Source: a virus
Strand: one strand, 5' to 3'
Virus record (IMG/VR): IMGVR_UViG_3300027522_000059
Location: 1 to 20,035 of that record
DNA: 20,035 nucleotides
Below the pieces are notes generated by a model. It searched no databases. It saw nothing but the letters and a program-made list of their open reading frames with translations, and was not told where the DNA came from. This document shows, one piece after another, positions 14,579 to 20,035 of this stretch (positions are counted from its first letter, which is position 1; every line of letters starts with the position of its first letter). The translations under genes and the position numbers were made by a program.

Positions 14579-15187
14579 ATGGCAAATAGAAACACTGTAG
14601 GATTTGGTCTTATAGCTCAAGGTACCGTTGGTTCATCCGACGCAAACCAGGGTCAGGGCAAATACTTCATCGATGCTAACTACGGCGTTGCAATGTTTCA
14701 GGGATCTGTTGTTCAGTCAAAAGCTGGATACATCGCTGATGCAGAAGCAGCACGTACTAGGCTAACTATTGGCATACTAAATGGTATTTTTTTTAACGCG
14801 GCTACTACACAGAAGCCAACTTTTCAAAACCATTATGTAGCTAATACAGTACCAGCAAACTCAGAAGATATTACTGCGTTTGTAATTGATAACCCTTTAC
14901 AATTGTTCGCAGCTGGCGTCGATGGCGCAGTAGCAGCAGCATTGTATGGATCTACAGCAAGTACGACTCAGGCAGTGCCTGCAGGAAGTACTTTATCTGG
15001 TCAATCAAGTAAACAATTAAATGTTGCAGCTAATACAAGTGCAACAGCTAACCAATTCAGACTATTAAGATCTGCAGAGGATGTTGAGAATGAAGACGGA
15101 ACAGTAGCAAATTCTACTATTATCGTTACTCAGAATCTTAACCAATACATGCAGAACACTGGTACGGCTGGAATAACTTGGCAATAA
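14579..15187 (+). CDS. Probable head decoration or minor capsid protein (202 aa)
   Basis: A 202-aa protein rich in A, G, S, T and N with few charges, typical of beta-rich virion proteins. The start MANRNTVGFGLIAQGTVGSSDANQG leads to YGVAMFQGSVV and an ILNGIFF strand, with long Thr/Ser/Ala loops in the middle (about 120-160). It sits immediately before the major capsid gene, behind a strong ribosome binding site, where many phages encode a decoration or stabilising protein. The assignment comes from composition and position; I do not recognise a named family. Confidence 0.65.
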   Translation: MANRNTVGFGLIAQGTVGSSDANQGQGKYFIDANYGVAMFQGSVVQSKAGYIADAEAARTRLTIGILNGIFFNAATTQKPTFQNHYVANTVPANSEDITAFVIDNPLQLFAAGVDGAVAAALYGSTASTTQAVPAGSTLSGQSSKQLNVAANTSATANQFRLLRSAEDVENEDGTVANSTIIVTQNLNQYMQNTGTAGITWQ

Positions 15188-15202
15188 TAGGAGTATAACG
15201 AC

Positions 15203-16123
15203 ATGGCAATATCACGAGCACAGCTAGTTAAAGAACTAGAACCAGGTCTGAATGCACTATTCGGACTAGAGTACAAAAGGTATGAAAATCAGCATGCTGA
15301 GATTTATACAACAGAATCATCTGACAGAGCTTTTGAAGAAGAAGTAATGTTAAGTGGTTTTGCTAACGCAGATGTAAAAGCAGAAGGTCAAGGAATTGCG
15401 TACGACGACGCGCAAGAAACTTACACTGCTAGATACACAATGGAAACGATTGCGCTAGCTTTCGCTATCACTGAAGAAGCTATAGAGGACAACCTTTATG
15501 ACAGACTTTCTTCTAGATACACAAAAGCACTAGCAAGATCTATGTCTAACGCTAAAGAAGTTAAAGGCGCGGCAGTTTTAAATAATGGTTTACCCGGCGT
15601 AGCCGCGGCATCTGCATTTAGAACTGGTGATGGTGTTAACTTACTTTCGCTATTACACCCAACTATCGCGGGTACTGTAGCGAATACACTTGGCACACAA
15701 GCTGACTTAAACGAAACTTCATTAGAACAAGCGCTAATCGACGTAGCTGCTATGACTGATGAAAGAGGTTTAAGAATAGCTGCTAAAGCGGTTAAGATGA
15801 TCATTCCATCAGCTAACCAGTTCAACGCTGAGAGACTTATGAAGTCTCAAGGTAGAACTCAGACTGCTGATAATGATATCAATGCAATCAACTCAATGGG
15901 AATGGTTCCTCAAGGTTACAGAGTGAACAATTTCCTAACTGACGCTGATTCTTGGTACTTGATCACAGACGTTCCAAATGGTATGAAAATGTTCTCAAGA
16001 ACTCCGTTGACTACGTCAATGGAAGGGGACTTTGATACTGGTAACGTTAGATACAAAGCTAGAGAAAGATACGCTTTCGGCGCATCTGACTATAGAGGTA
16101 TCTTCGGTTGCGAAGGTGCGTAA
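15203..16123 (+). CDS. Major capsid protein (HK97 fold)
   Basis: A 306-aa protein whose features match HK97-fold capsid proteins of the Mu gpT-like kind: an N-terminal helix (LVKELEPGLNALFGLEYKR), the FEEEVMLSGFANADVKAEGQGIAYDDAQETYTARYT stretch corresponding to the E-loop region (about 44-79), FAITEEAIEDNLYDRL and KALARSMSNAKEVKGAAVLN forming the spine helix region, a P-domain with VKMIIPSANQFNAERLM, and the closing DFDTGNVRYKARERYAFGASDYRGIFG. The short N-terminus suggests no long cleaved delta domain, consistent with a separate scaffold gene. GGAG precedes the ATG, and a terminator-like hairpin follows, as expected for a highly expressed gene. Confidence 0.9.
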   Translation: MAISRAQLVKELEPGLNALFGLEYKRYENQHAEIYTTESSDRAFEEEVMLSGFANADVKAEGQGIAYDDAQETYTARYTMETIALAFAITEEAIEDNLYDRLSSRYTKALARSMSNAKEVKGAAVLNNGLPGVAAASAFRTGDGVNLLSLLHPTIAGTVANTLGTQADLNETSLEQALIDVAAMTDERGLRIAAKAVKMIIPSANQFNAERLMKSQGRTQTADNDINAINSMGMVPQGYRVNNFLTDADSWYLITDVPNGMKMFSRTPLTTSMEGDFDTGNVRYKARERYAFGASDYRGIFGCEGA

Positions 16124-16140
16124 GCATAACTAAATAATTT

Positions 16141-16165
16141 TGTGGCGGGACATAGTTCCGCCACA
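16141..16165 (+). terminator. Hairpin after the major capsid gene
   Basis: TGTGGCGGGA (16141-16150), loop CATAG, TTCCGCCACA (16156-16165): a 10-bp stem with one G-U pair, followed by TTTAAATAA. It starts 17 bases after the capsid stop. The U-tract is weak but this is the best terminator candidate in the window. Confidence 0.7.
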
Positions 16166-16186
16166 TTTAAATAAGAAAGTGATAAT

Positions 16187-16444
16187 ATGAAAAAAACTCT
16201 CATCAACATCTGGGCCTACAATTACCATGCTAAATTTAATGTTGAGCATGATAAAGATACAGCTAAAAGCGTTGAAGATGCAATACTTGACAAACTAGGA
16301 GAAAAGAGTATAGTTTGGGAATATCTCGGAGATAGTTATCATCCGGGAATAAATAGAATAACTTATGAAGAGGTTATCGATGATACAAGACCTATACAAA
16401 GCAAAAAGGTCCTTGGAGTTGAAGTGGGAACAAGAGCATATTAG
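16187..16444 (+). CDS. Small hypothetical protein (85 aa)
   Basis: An 85-aa protein beginning MKKTLINIWAYNYHAKFNVEHD and containing a helix AKSVEDAILDKLG and an aromatic WEYLGDSYHPGINRITYEE segment. It probably folds as a small alpha/beta unit. It begins 21 bases after the post-capsid hairpin with only a weak AAGAAAG site, and overlaps the next ORF by about 65 bases. I recognise no family. Confidence 0.65.
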   Translation: MKKTLINIWAYNYHAKFNVEHDKDTAKSVEDAILDKLGEKSIVWEYLGDSYHPGINRITYEEVIDDTRPIQSKKVLGVEVGTRAY

Positions 16445-16589
16445 TGAAGATAGATATACTCTTGAAATGGTCAGAATTGATGACAAGGTTAGAGAAGTCA
16501 TTACTGAGATCAAGCTTGAAGAAGCTAGAATTGCTCACTTACAGAACAACGTAGAAGGTTCTGCTCCACAAGTTTCTGTAGCTACTTAG
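16380..16589 (+). CDS. Small coiled-coil protein (69 aa)
   Basis: The 69-aa product is mostly one charged helix (DLYKAKRSLELKWEQEHISEDRYTLEMVRIDDKVREVITEIKLEEARI) with a NNVEGSAPQVSVAT tail, consistent with a coiled coil. ATG 16380 follows GAAGAGG; an in-frame ATG at 16365 is an alternative. It overlaps the previous gene in a different frame, so about 65 bases encode both. Function unknown; small helical proteins after capsid genes are sometimes assembly factors, but that is not shown here. Confidence 0.65.
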   Translation: MIQDLYKAKRSLELKWEQEHISEDRYTLEMVRIDDKVREVITEIKLEEARIAHLQNNVEGSAPQVSVAT

Positions 16590-16687
16590 ACAAAAGCTAC
16601 ATCGCTGAAATGCACAAATACCTTAGGATCTCTTGCACTCTATTCAAAAGTAGTATACAAATTAATCACTATACATAAATAATACAA
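16590..16687. other. Non-coding stretch, possible promoter
   Basis: No ORF. TTGCAC (16633-16638) is followed at 17 bases by TACAAA (16656-16661) and at 15 bases by TATACA (16654-16659); CATAAATA at 16674-16681 is one base off the T4 late consensus. Each match is weak on its own. Confidence 0.25.
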
Positions 16688-16747
16688 TTAAATGTAGACG
16701 CGTATAGTCGACAACCCCTAGGGACTACATTTAAATATTCTAGGAGG
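16688..16747 (+). promoter_or_regulatory. Structured leader with possible ribosome-site pairing
   Basis: TTAAATGTAG (16688-16697) pairs perfectly with CTACATTTAA (16725-16734) around a 27-base loop. The loop holds three short palindromes: ACGCGT (16698-16703), GTCGAC (16707-16712) and CCCTAGGG (16716-16723). The loop segment CCCCTAG (16715-16721) can pair with the Shine-Dalgarno CTAGGAGG (16740-16747) with one bulged A, which would hide the ribosome site of the gene at 16757. TAGTC (16705-16709) can alternatively pair with GACTA (16723-16727), disrupting the long stem. All pairings were read by eye. Confidence 0.5.
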
Positions 16748-16756
16748 AATATTAAT

Positions 16757-17311
16757 ATGGCAAATACTACATTTAACGGACCGGTTAGATCCTTACACGG
16801 ATTTGAAATGGCAACTAAAAACGCTACAACAGGAACAGTTACAACTAGATACAGTTCAGGTATGCCTGACTTAACTGGTTTGTTGATTGCAGACACAGCG
16901 ACAGCAGCTAACATCACTATCGCAGATGGTATTATAGCAACTGTTAACTATACTGGAGCAGCAGCGTGTGCATGTGCATTACCTGTAGCAACTTCAGGAG
17001 CAATCGCTGTTTATGTTCAATCTAAAGATACAGCAGGCGGAACTGCAACATTAACTTTTAATGCTAATGGTACAGATACTTGGCAACTTATTTCTTTAAT
17101 AGAATCAAGAGCATCAGCAGAAGTAACTTTTGATAAGTCAGTAGCGGGTGAAGGACAACTAGTTTTCACTCCTGCTAACGCAGCTACAAATCTTTTAACA
17201 ACAGGAAGTATGATTGCTTTCCAATGTTTTGAAGATGGAGTTTGGACTATCTCTAGTAGATTAGGTGGAGCAGCGGCAGCAACTACTGGTGCTTTCGCAT
17301 TTGCAGCGTAA
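16757..17311 (+). CDS. Probable virion structural protein (184 aa)
   Basis: A 184-aa protein rich in A, T, G and S. It starts MANTTFNGPVRSLHGFEMATK, an N-terminal pattern (TTFNGPVRS...GF) I recall in structural proteins of marine cyanophages and pelagiphages. The remainder alternates short strands and Ala/Thr-rich loops, with ALPVATSGAIAVYVQSKDTAGGTATLTFNANG in the centre and a terminal GVWTISSRLGG strand, suggesting a beta-sandwich. It has a strong AGGAGG site and its own structured leader and downstream hairpin, which argues for separately tuned, high expression. A head decoration or tail-surface role is inferred. Confidence 0.7.
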   Translation: MANTTFNGPVRSLHGFEMATKNATTGTVTTRYSSGMPDLTGLLIADTATAANITIADGIIATVNYTGAAACACALPVATSGAIAVYVQSKDTAGGTATLTFNANGTDTWQLISLIESRASAEVTFDKSVAGEGQLVFTPANAATNLLTTGSMIAFQCFEDGVWTISSRLGGAAAATTGAFAFAA

Positions 17312-17322
17312 TAACTAATTAG

Positions 17323-17342
17323 TGTGGGGTTTCGGCCCCACA
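17323..17342 (+). terminator. UUCG-loop hairpin
   Basis: TGTGGGGT (17323-17330), UUCG loop, GCCCCACA (17335-17342): eight pairs including one U-G. It is 11 bases after the stop at 17311. No U-run follows, so it may be a partial terminator or 3'-end protecting hairpin. Confidence 0.6.
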
Positions 17343-17366
17343 TAAACAAAATTTAAGGAGAAAAAT

Positions 17367-17699
17367 ATGTCGTCAATATCATCAAAAGTAAAACAATCGG
17401 TTGTGTTAGCAGCAGACGGACAAGTGCAATCACTCGTAGCCGGTTCAGCAGCCAATATTACTAAAGCAAATATTATGACCATATATGGTCAAGCTTCTGC
17501 AGCGGATGCTGAAATTAAACTTTATAATGAAATAGGTGATGCTAAAACAGCATCTGCATTAATTTTTCATGGTAAGTTTGGAACAGCAGCTAATGAAATT
17601 ATGGAATTTAATTTACCAGGAGCAGGTATTTATGCTAACACTGGAATATATGCAGATGTAACTAACTGTGATTTCTTTTATATTATAGGAACATTTTAA
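17367..17699 (+). CDS. Small probable structural protein (110 aa)
   Basis: A 110-aa protein with low charge and regular strand-turn pattern: VKQSVVLAADGQVQSLVAG, NIMTIYGQASAADAEIKLYNE, ALIFHGKFG, EIMEFNLPGAGIYANTGIYADVTNCDFFYIIGTF. This looks like a small beta-sandwich or jelly-roll-like domain. AAGGAG precedes the ATG. The position between two other virion-type genes and absence of enzymatic motifs suggest a minor structural role. No family recognised. Confidence 0.65.
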   Translation: MSSISSKVKQSVVLAADGQVQSLVAGSAANITKANIMTIYGQASAADAEIKLYNEIGDAKTASALIFHGKFGTAANEIMEFNLPGAGIYANTGIYADVTNCDFFYIIGTF

Positions 17700-17710
17700 A
17701 GGAGTATTAA

Positions 17711-18517
17711 ATGTCTAATACAACTTCAGGTAATTATCAATTTGATCAAGACTTTTCAATTGATGAAATTATTTCTGATGCTTACGACCGTTTAGGTTTA
17801 GTAGGTACTTCAGGTCATCAACTAAGAACTGCAAGAAGATCATTAAATATTCTTTTACAAGAATGGGGAAATAGAGGAGTTCATTTTTGGGAAGTTGGAA
17901 ATGCTAATGTTAATTTAATAGTAGGTTCATCTACAAATGTAGATGCAACTGCAGAAGGTTCTGGAACTTATACTTTTTACAGGAATCCATCTGATGTTCC
18001 AGCAGGAGGAGCTAATCCACCACAAGCTACAACTGTACCTGTTGCAAATATTTATGGTATTACAGATATTTTAAATTGTACGTACAGACAAAATTACAAT
18101 ACCACAAACCAATCAGATACAGGGTTAACTAAAGTTGCAAGAGATTCTTATGCAGCAACAGCAAACAAAGCATCCCTTGGAACACCTTCACAGTTTTGGG
18201 TTCAAAGATTTATTGATAAAGTCACTATCACTGTTTACCCTTTACCTAATTCAACAGCAGCAGGAAACTTTTTAAATGTTTACTATGTAAAAAGAATTCA
18301 AGATGTTGGAGCTTACACTAACGGATCAGATGCACCTTATAGATTTATGCCTTGTATGGTTTCAGGGTTGACTTATTATTTATCTATGAAGTTTGCACCA
18401 CAACGAACACAAGAGATGAAACTGTTATATGAGGATGAATTTGCTAGAGCATTATCTGAAGATGGTTCTGCAGCTAGTACTTACATTACTCCTAAAGCAT
18501 ATTATCCGAACATATAA
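17711..18517 (+). CDS. Head-tail connector, P22 gp4-like
   Basis: A 268-aa protein whose N-terminus (about 10-60), FDQDFSIDEIISDAYDRLGL then GHQLRTARRSLNILLQEWGNRGVHFWEV, matches the helical start of gp4-like tail accessory factors that bind the portal after packaging. It continues with beta-rich regions (VTITVYPLPNSTAAGNFLNVYYVKRIQDVG) and a helical end with YRFMPCMVSGLTYYLSMKFAP and RTQEMKLLYEDEFARALSED. It therefore probably forms the first ring below the portal. AAAGGAG precedes the ATG. The family call is by recognition of these blocks and by co-occurrence with a P22-like portal. Confidence 0.8.
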   Translation: MSNTTSGNYQFDQDFSIDEIISDAYDRLGLVGTSGHQLRTARRSLNILLQEWGNRGVHFWEVGNANVNLIVGSSTNVDATAEGSGTYTFYRNPSDVPAGGANPPQATTVPVANIYGITDILNCTYRQNYNTTNQSDTGLTKVARDSYAATANKASLGTPSQFWVQRFIDKVTITVYPLPNSTAAGNFLNVYYVKRIQDVGAYTNGSDAPYRFMPCMVSGLTYYLSMKFAPQRTQEMKLLYEDEFARALSEDGSAASTYITPKAYYPNI

Positions 18518-18519
18518 TT

Positions 18520-19089
18520 ATGGCTAGATTTGCAAAAGGTAGTAGAGCATTAGCAATCTCAGACAGGTCTGGGGCAGCGTTTCCTTATAGAGAAATGGTT
18601 AGAGAATGGAATGGAGCTTGGGTACATAACTCTGAGTTTGAAATTAAACAACCACAATTAGAACCACATCCTGTAGGAGCAGATCCGCAAGGATTATTAC
18701 ATGCAAGACCTGCAAGAGTTGAGTTTCCTGTTTTAGATATTTTACAAAATAATCCTTTTCAAACATACCAAGTAGGGTCAGCCGTTGTTAATGTTTTTTT
18801 ATCAGGTAATGGTTATACAACAGGTAATATTAAAAGATTTAGAGGTTCTCCAACTACTGCAGGAGAATTTAATATACCACTAGGTGTAGGAGGTATAACA
18901 GGATCTACGATTGCAAAAGCTGCTGGATACACTATAACCGTAGGTAAATTTATTAATGGTGCCACAAATACAGATGGGTCTAACGGAACAGATTGGTTTT
19001 ATTTTAGCGCTGATACAAATGCAACAAGTGTTGTAAACGGAGGGGGAGGTTTTCCAGTCTCAGTTGGACCGGTAACTTTAGAAGCATAA
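18520..19089 (+). CDS. Conserved virion-type protein (189 aa)
   Basis: The N-terminal 75 residues (AISDRSGAAFPYREMVREWNGAWVHNSEFEIKQPQLEP...ARPARVEFP) are a block I recognise from many phages, typically encoded among neck and tail genes; its function is not established to my knowledge. The C-terminal half is Gly/Thr/Asn-rich with SGNGYTTGNI and GGITGSTIAKAAGYTITVGKF, likely beta-structured and surface-exposed. It starts two bases after the connector gene stop with no strong Shine-Dalgarno, and overlaps the next gene by one base, so translation is probably coupled to its neighbours. Confidence 0.75.
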   Translation: MARFAKGSRALAISDRSGAAFPYREMVREWNGAWVHNSEFEIKQPQLEPHPVGADPQGLLHARPARVEFPVLDILQNNPFQTYQVGSAVVNVFLSGNGYTTGNIKRFRGSPTTAGEFNIPLGVGGITGSTIAKAAGYTITVGKFINGATNTDGSNGTDWFYFSADTNATSVVNGGGGFPVSVGPVTLEA

Positions 19090-19820
19090 TGGCAGGATTA
19101 ACTTACGCAACATTAACAACAGCAATTCAAGATTATACAGAGGTAGGAACTAATGTATTTACTTCTACTATAACTGATCAATTTATAATGAATGCGGAAT
19201 ACAGAATTGGATATGATATTCCAATAGATGCAGATAGATTTCAATCTCAAGCACAATTAGCTGCAGATAATAATAGTATAAATGTTCCGGCTGAATGTTT
19301 ATTTGTTAGAGCATTACAAGTTTTTCCTTCAACAACATCTACCACGGTTCAAGGTTCGTATTTAGAGAGACGTGACCAGACTTTTATGCAAGAGTATGTA
19401 GGTGAATTAACCGGGGATGTTGGAGCAGGAACGGGTCAAGATACTACAGGACTTCCTAAATACTACTCTATGTTTGGCGGAGCAACTGGTACAGGGGCCA
19501 CTACTTCAGGGGCTGTTTACTTAGCGCCTACACCTGATCAAAATTATCTTTATATTATGCATTGGAACAAGCTCCCACAAGCACTTTCAGGTAGTAATAC
19601 AACAACTTATATCAGCCAATATTTTCCTCAAGGACTGCTATATGCATGTTTAGTAGAGGCTTATGGTTTCTTAAAAGGCCCACAAGATCTGTTGACATTG
19701 TATGAGAAAAAATATAAACAAGAGTTAGAAAAGTTTGCAGCATTGCAAATTGGAAGAAGAAGAAGAGACGATTACACGGATGGTACAGTAAGAATACCTA
19801 TCGAGTCACCGCCTCAATAA
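19089..19820 (+). CDS. Head-tail adaptor (SU10-type)
   Basis: A 243-aa protein starting MAGLTYATLTTAIQDYTEVG, followed by an ADRFQSQAQLAADNNSINVPAECLFVRALQVFP region, beta hairpins carrying SYLERRDQTFMQEYVG, LPKYYSMFGG, YLAPTPDQNYLYIMHWNKLPQAL, and a helical end with GLLYACLVEAYGFLKGPQDLLTLYEKKYKQELEKFA. This order is that of adaptor proteins of phage SU10 and related podoviruses, which link portal and tail. The C-terminus is basic (GRRRRDD). Its ATG overlaps the previous stop (TAATG). Family recognised from memory, not searched. Confidence 0.8.
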   Translation: MAGLTYATLTTAIQDYTEVGTNVFTSTITDQFIMNAEYRIGYDIPIDADRFQSQAQLAADNNSINVPAECLFVRALQVFPSTTSTTVQGSYLERRDQTFMQEYVGELTGDVGAGTGQDTTGLPKYYSMFGGATGTGATTSGAVYLAPTPDQNYLYIMHWNKLPQALSGSNTTTYISQYFPQGLLYACLVEAYGFLKGPQDLLTLYEKKYKQELEKFAALQIGRRRRDDYTDGTVRIPIESPPQ

Positions 19821-19836
19821 TTAGGAGATAAAAATT

Positions 19837-20035
19837 ATGGCAATAACATCAGCAATATGTAACAGTTTTAAAACACAGATTTTAACAGCAGTCCACAATT
19901 TTACAAACGGAGCTAATACTTTTAGATTAGCATTGTACACAAGTAGTGCTACATTAAATAAATCAACTACAGTTTATATAACAGCTAACGAAGTAGCTAA
20001 CGGAAATGGTTACACTACTAAAGGTGCAGCGTTAA
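19837..20035 (+). CDS. Virion protein, 5' part only
   Basis: TTAGGAGA (19821-19828) precedes ATG 19837; the frame is open to the window end, giving 66 residues. It starts MAITSAICNSFKTQILTAVH, continues with NTFRLALYTSSATLNKSTT and ends NEVANGNGYTTKGAAL. I recognise this as the N-terminus of a common phage structural protein (LYTSSATL then NEV-GTGYT-GG), found among tail-module genes of cyanophages and other phages. Its specific role is not known to me. Truncated by the window edge. Confidence 0.8.
   Translation, partial: MAITSAICNSFKTQILTAVHNFTNGANTFRLALYTSSATLNKSTTVYITANEVANGNGYTTKGAAL

Noticed and set aside
16380-16444. Programmed frameshift joining the two overlapping genes, with CAAAAAG as slip site
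   Set aside because: The second frame is offset by +1, whereas this heptamer would favour a -1 shift, and the second gene has its own ATG and ribosome binding sequence.
888-17349. Open frames on the - strand (for example 888-1082, 2870-3229, 7594-7974, 8977-9291, 15496-15825 and 17017-17349)
   Set aside because: All lie opposite well-supported + strand genes, lack ribosome binding sites, and translate to low-complexity Leu/Ser/Phe-rich sequence expected of antisense frames.
1-20035. tRNA genes, CRISPR arrays, insertion sequences, attachment sites
   Set aside because: No cloverleaf with TTCGA-type arm, no regularly spaced repeats, no transposase or integrase and no terminal inverted repeats were seen on reading through both strands.

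Overview
This window looks like the structural half of a tailed, podovirus-like phage genome. It is AT-rich (by eye about one third G+C), every supported gene is on the + strand, and genes abut or overlap with repeated TAATG or ATGA junctions. The base composition, the style of the small genes and several families that I recall from uncultured marine phages suggest a marine host such as SAR11 or another low-GC alphaproteobacterium. The host is inference. No integrase, tRNA, CRISPR array or insertion sequence was found.

Layout. 1-586: a DUF3846-like gene, then a non-coding region with a strong hairpin and promoter-like signals. 587-2065: large terminase. 2071-7682: two very large unrecognised proteins (1026 and 843 aa) between terminase and portal; they share short peptide motifs and are good candidates for internal or ejected virion proteins. 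7675-10297: a 50-aa gene and a P22-like portal with a C-terminal coiled coil. 10324-12687: a run of ten small genes (37-125 aa), most of them lysine-rich, including a holin-like membrane protein, a cysteine/histidine-rich mini-protein, an EF-hand-like mini-protein and a DUF6321-like protein. 12638-16123: a GroES-like co-chaperonin, a scaffold-like protein, a conserved capsid-module protein, a probable decoration protein and the HK97-fold major capsid protein. 16141-17699: a terminator-like hairpin, two overlapping small genes, a structured leader and two small structural proteins. 17711-20035: a gp4-like head-tail connector, a conserved virion-type protein, an SU10-type adaptor and the start of another virion gene that runs off the window.

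How it fits together: terminase and portal package DNA; scaffold, major capsid protein and decoration protein build the head; the phage GroES probably re-targets host GroEL to fold capsid protein, as T4 gp31 does; the connector and adaptor genes close the neck. No small terminase and no head protease was recognised.

The least explained signal is a short peptide motif, GGR-[AIT]-G-[YFM], often followed by [YF]SKGKL. It occurs four times in the 1026-aa protein, once in the 843-aa protein and once in the EF-hand-like mini-protein. Within the two giant genes its five copies lie at nearly equal steps of 807, 786, 789 and 809 bp, continuing across the gene boundary. The same region carries an internal twin-arginine-like sequence. 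A second candidate of interest is the leader before 16757, where a hairpin loop can pair with the ribosome binding site.
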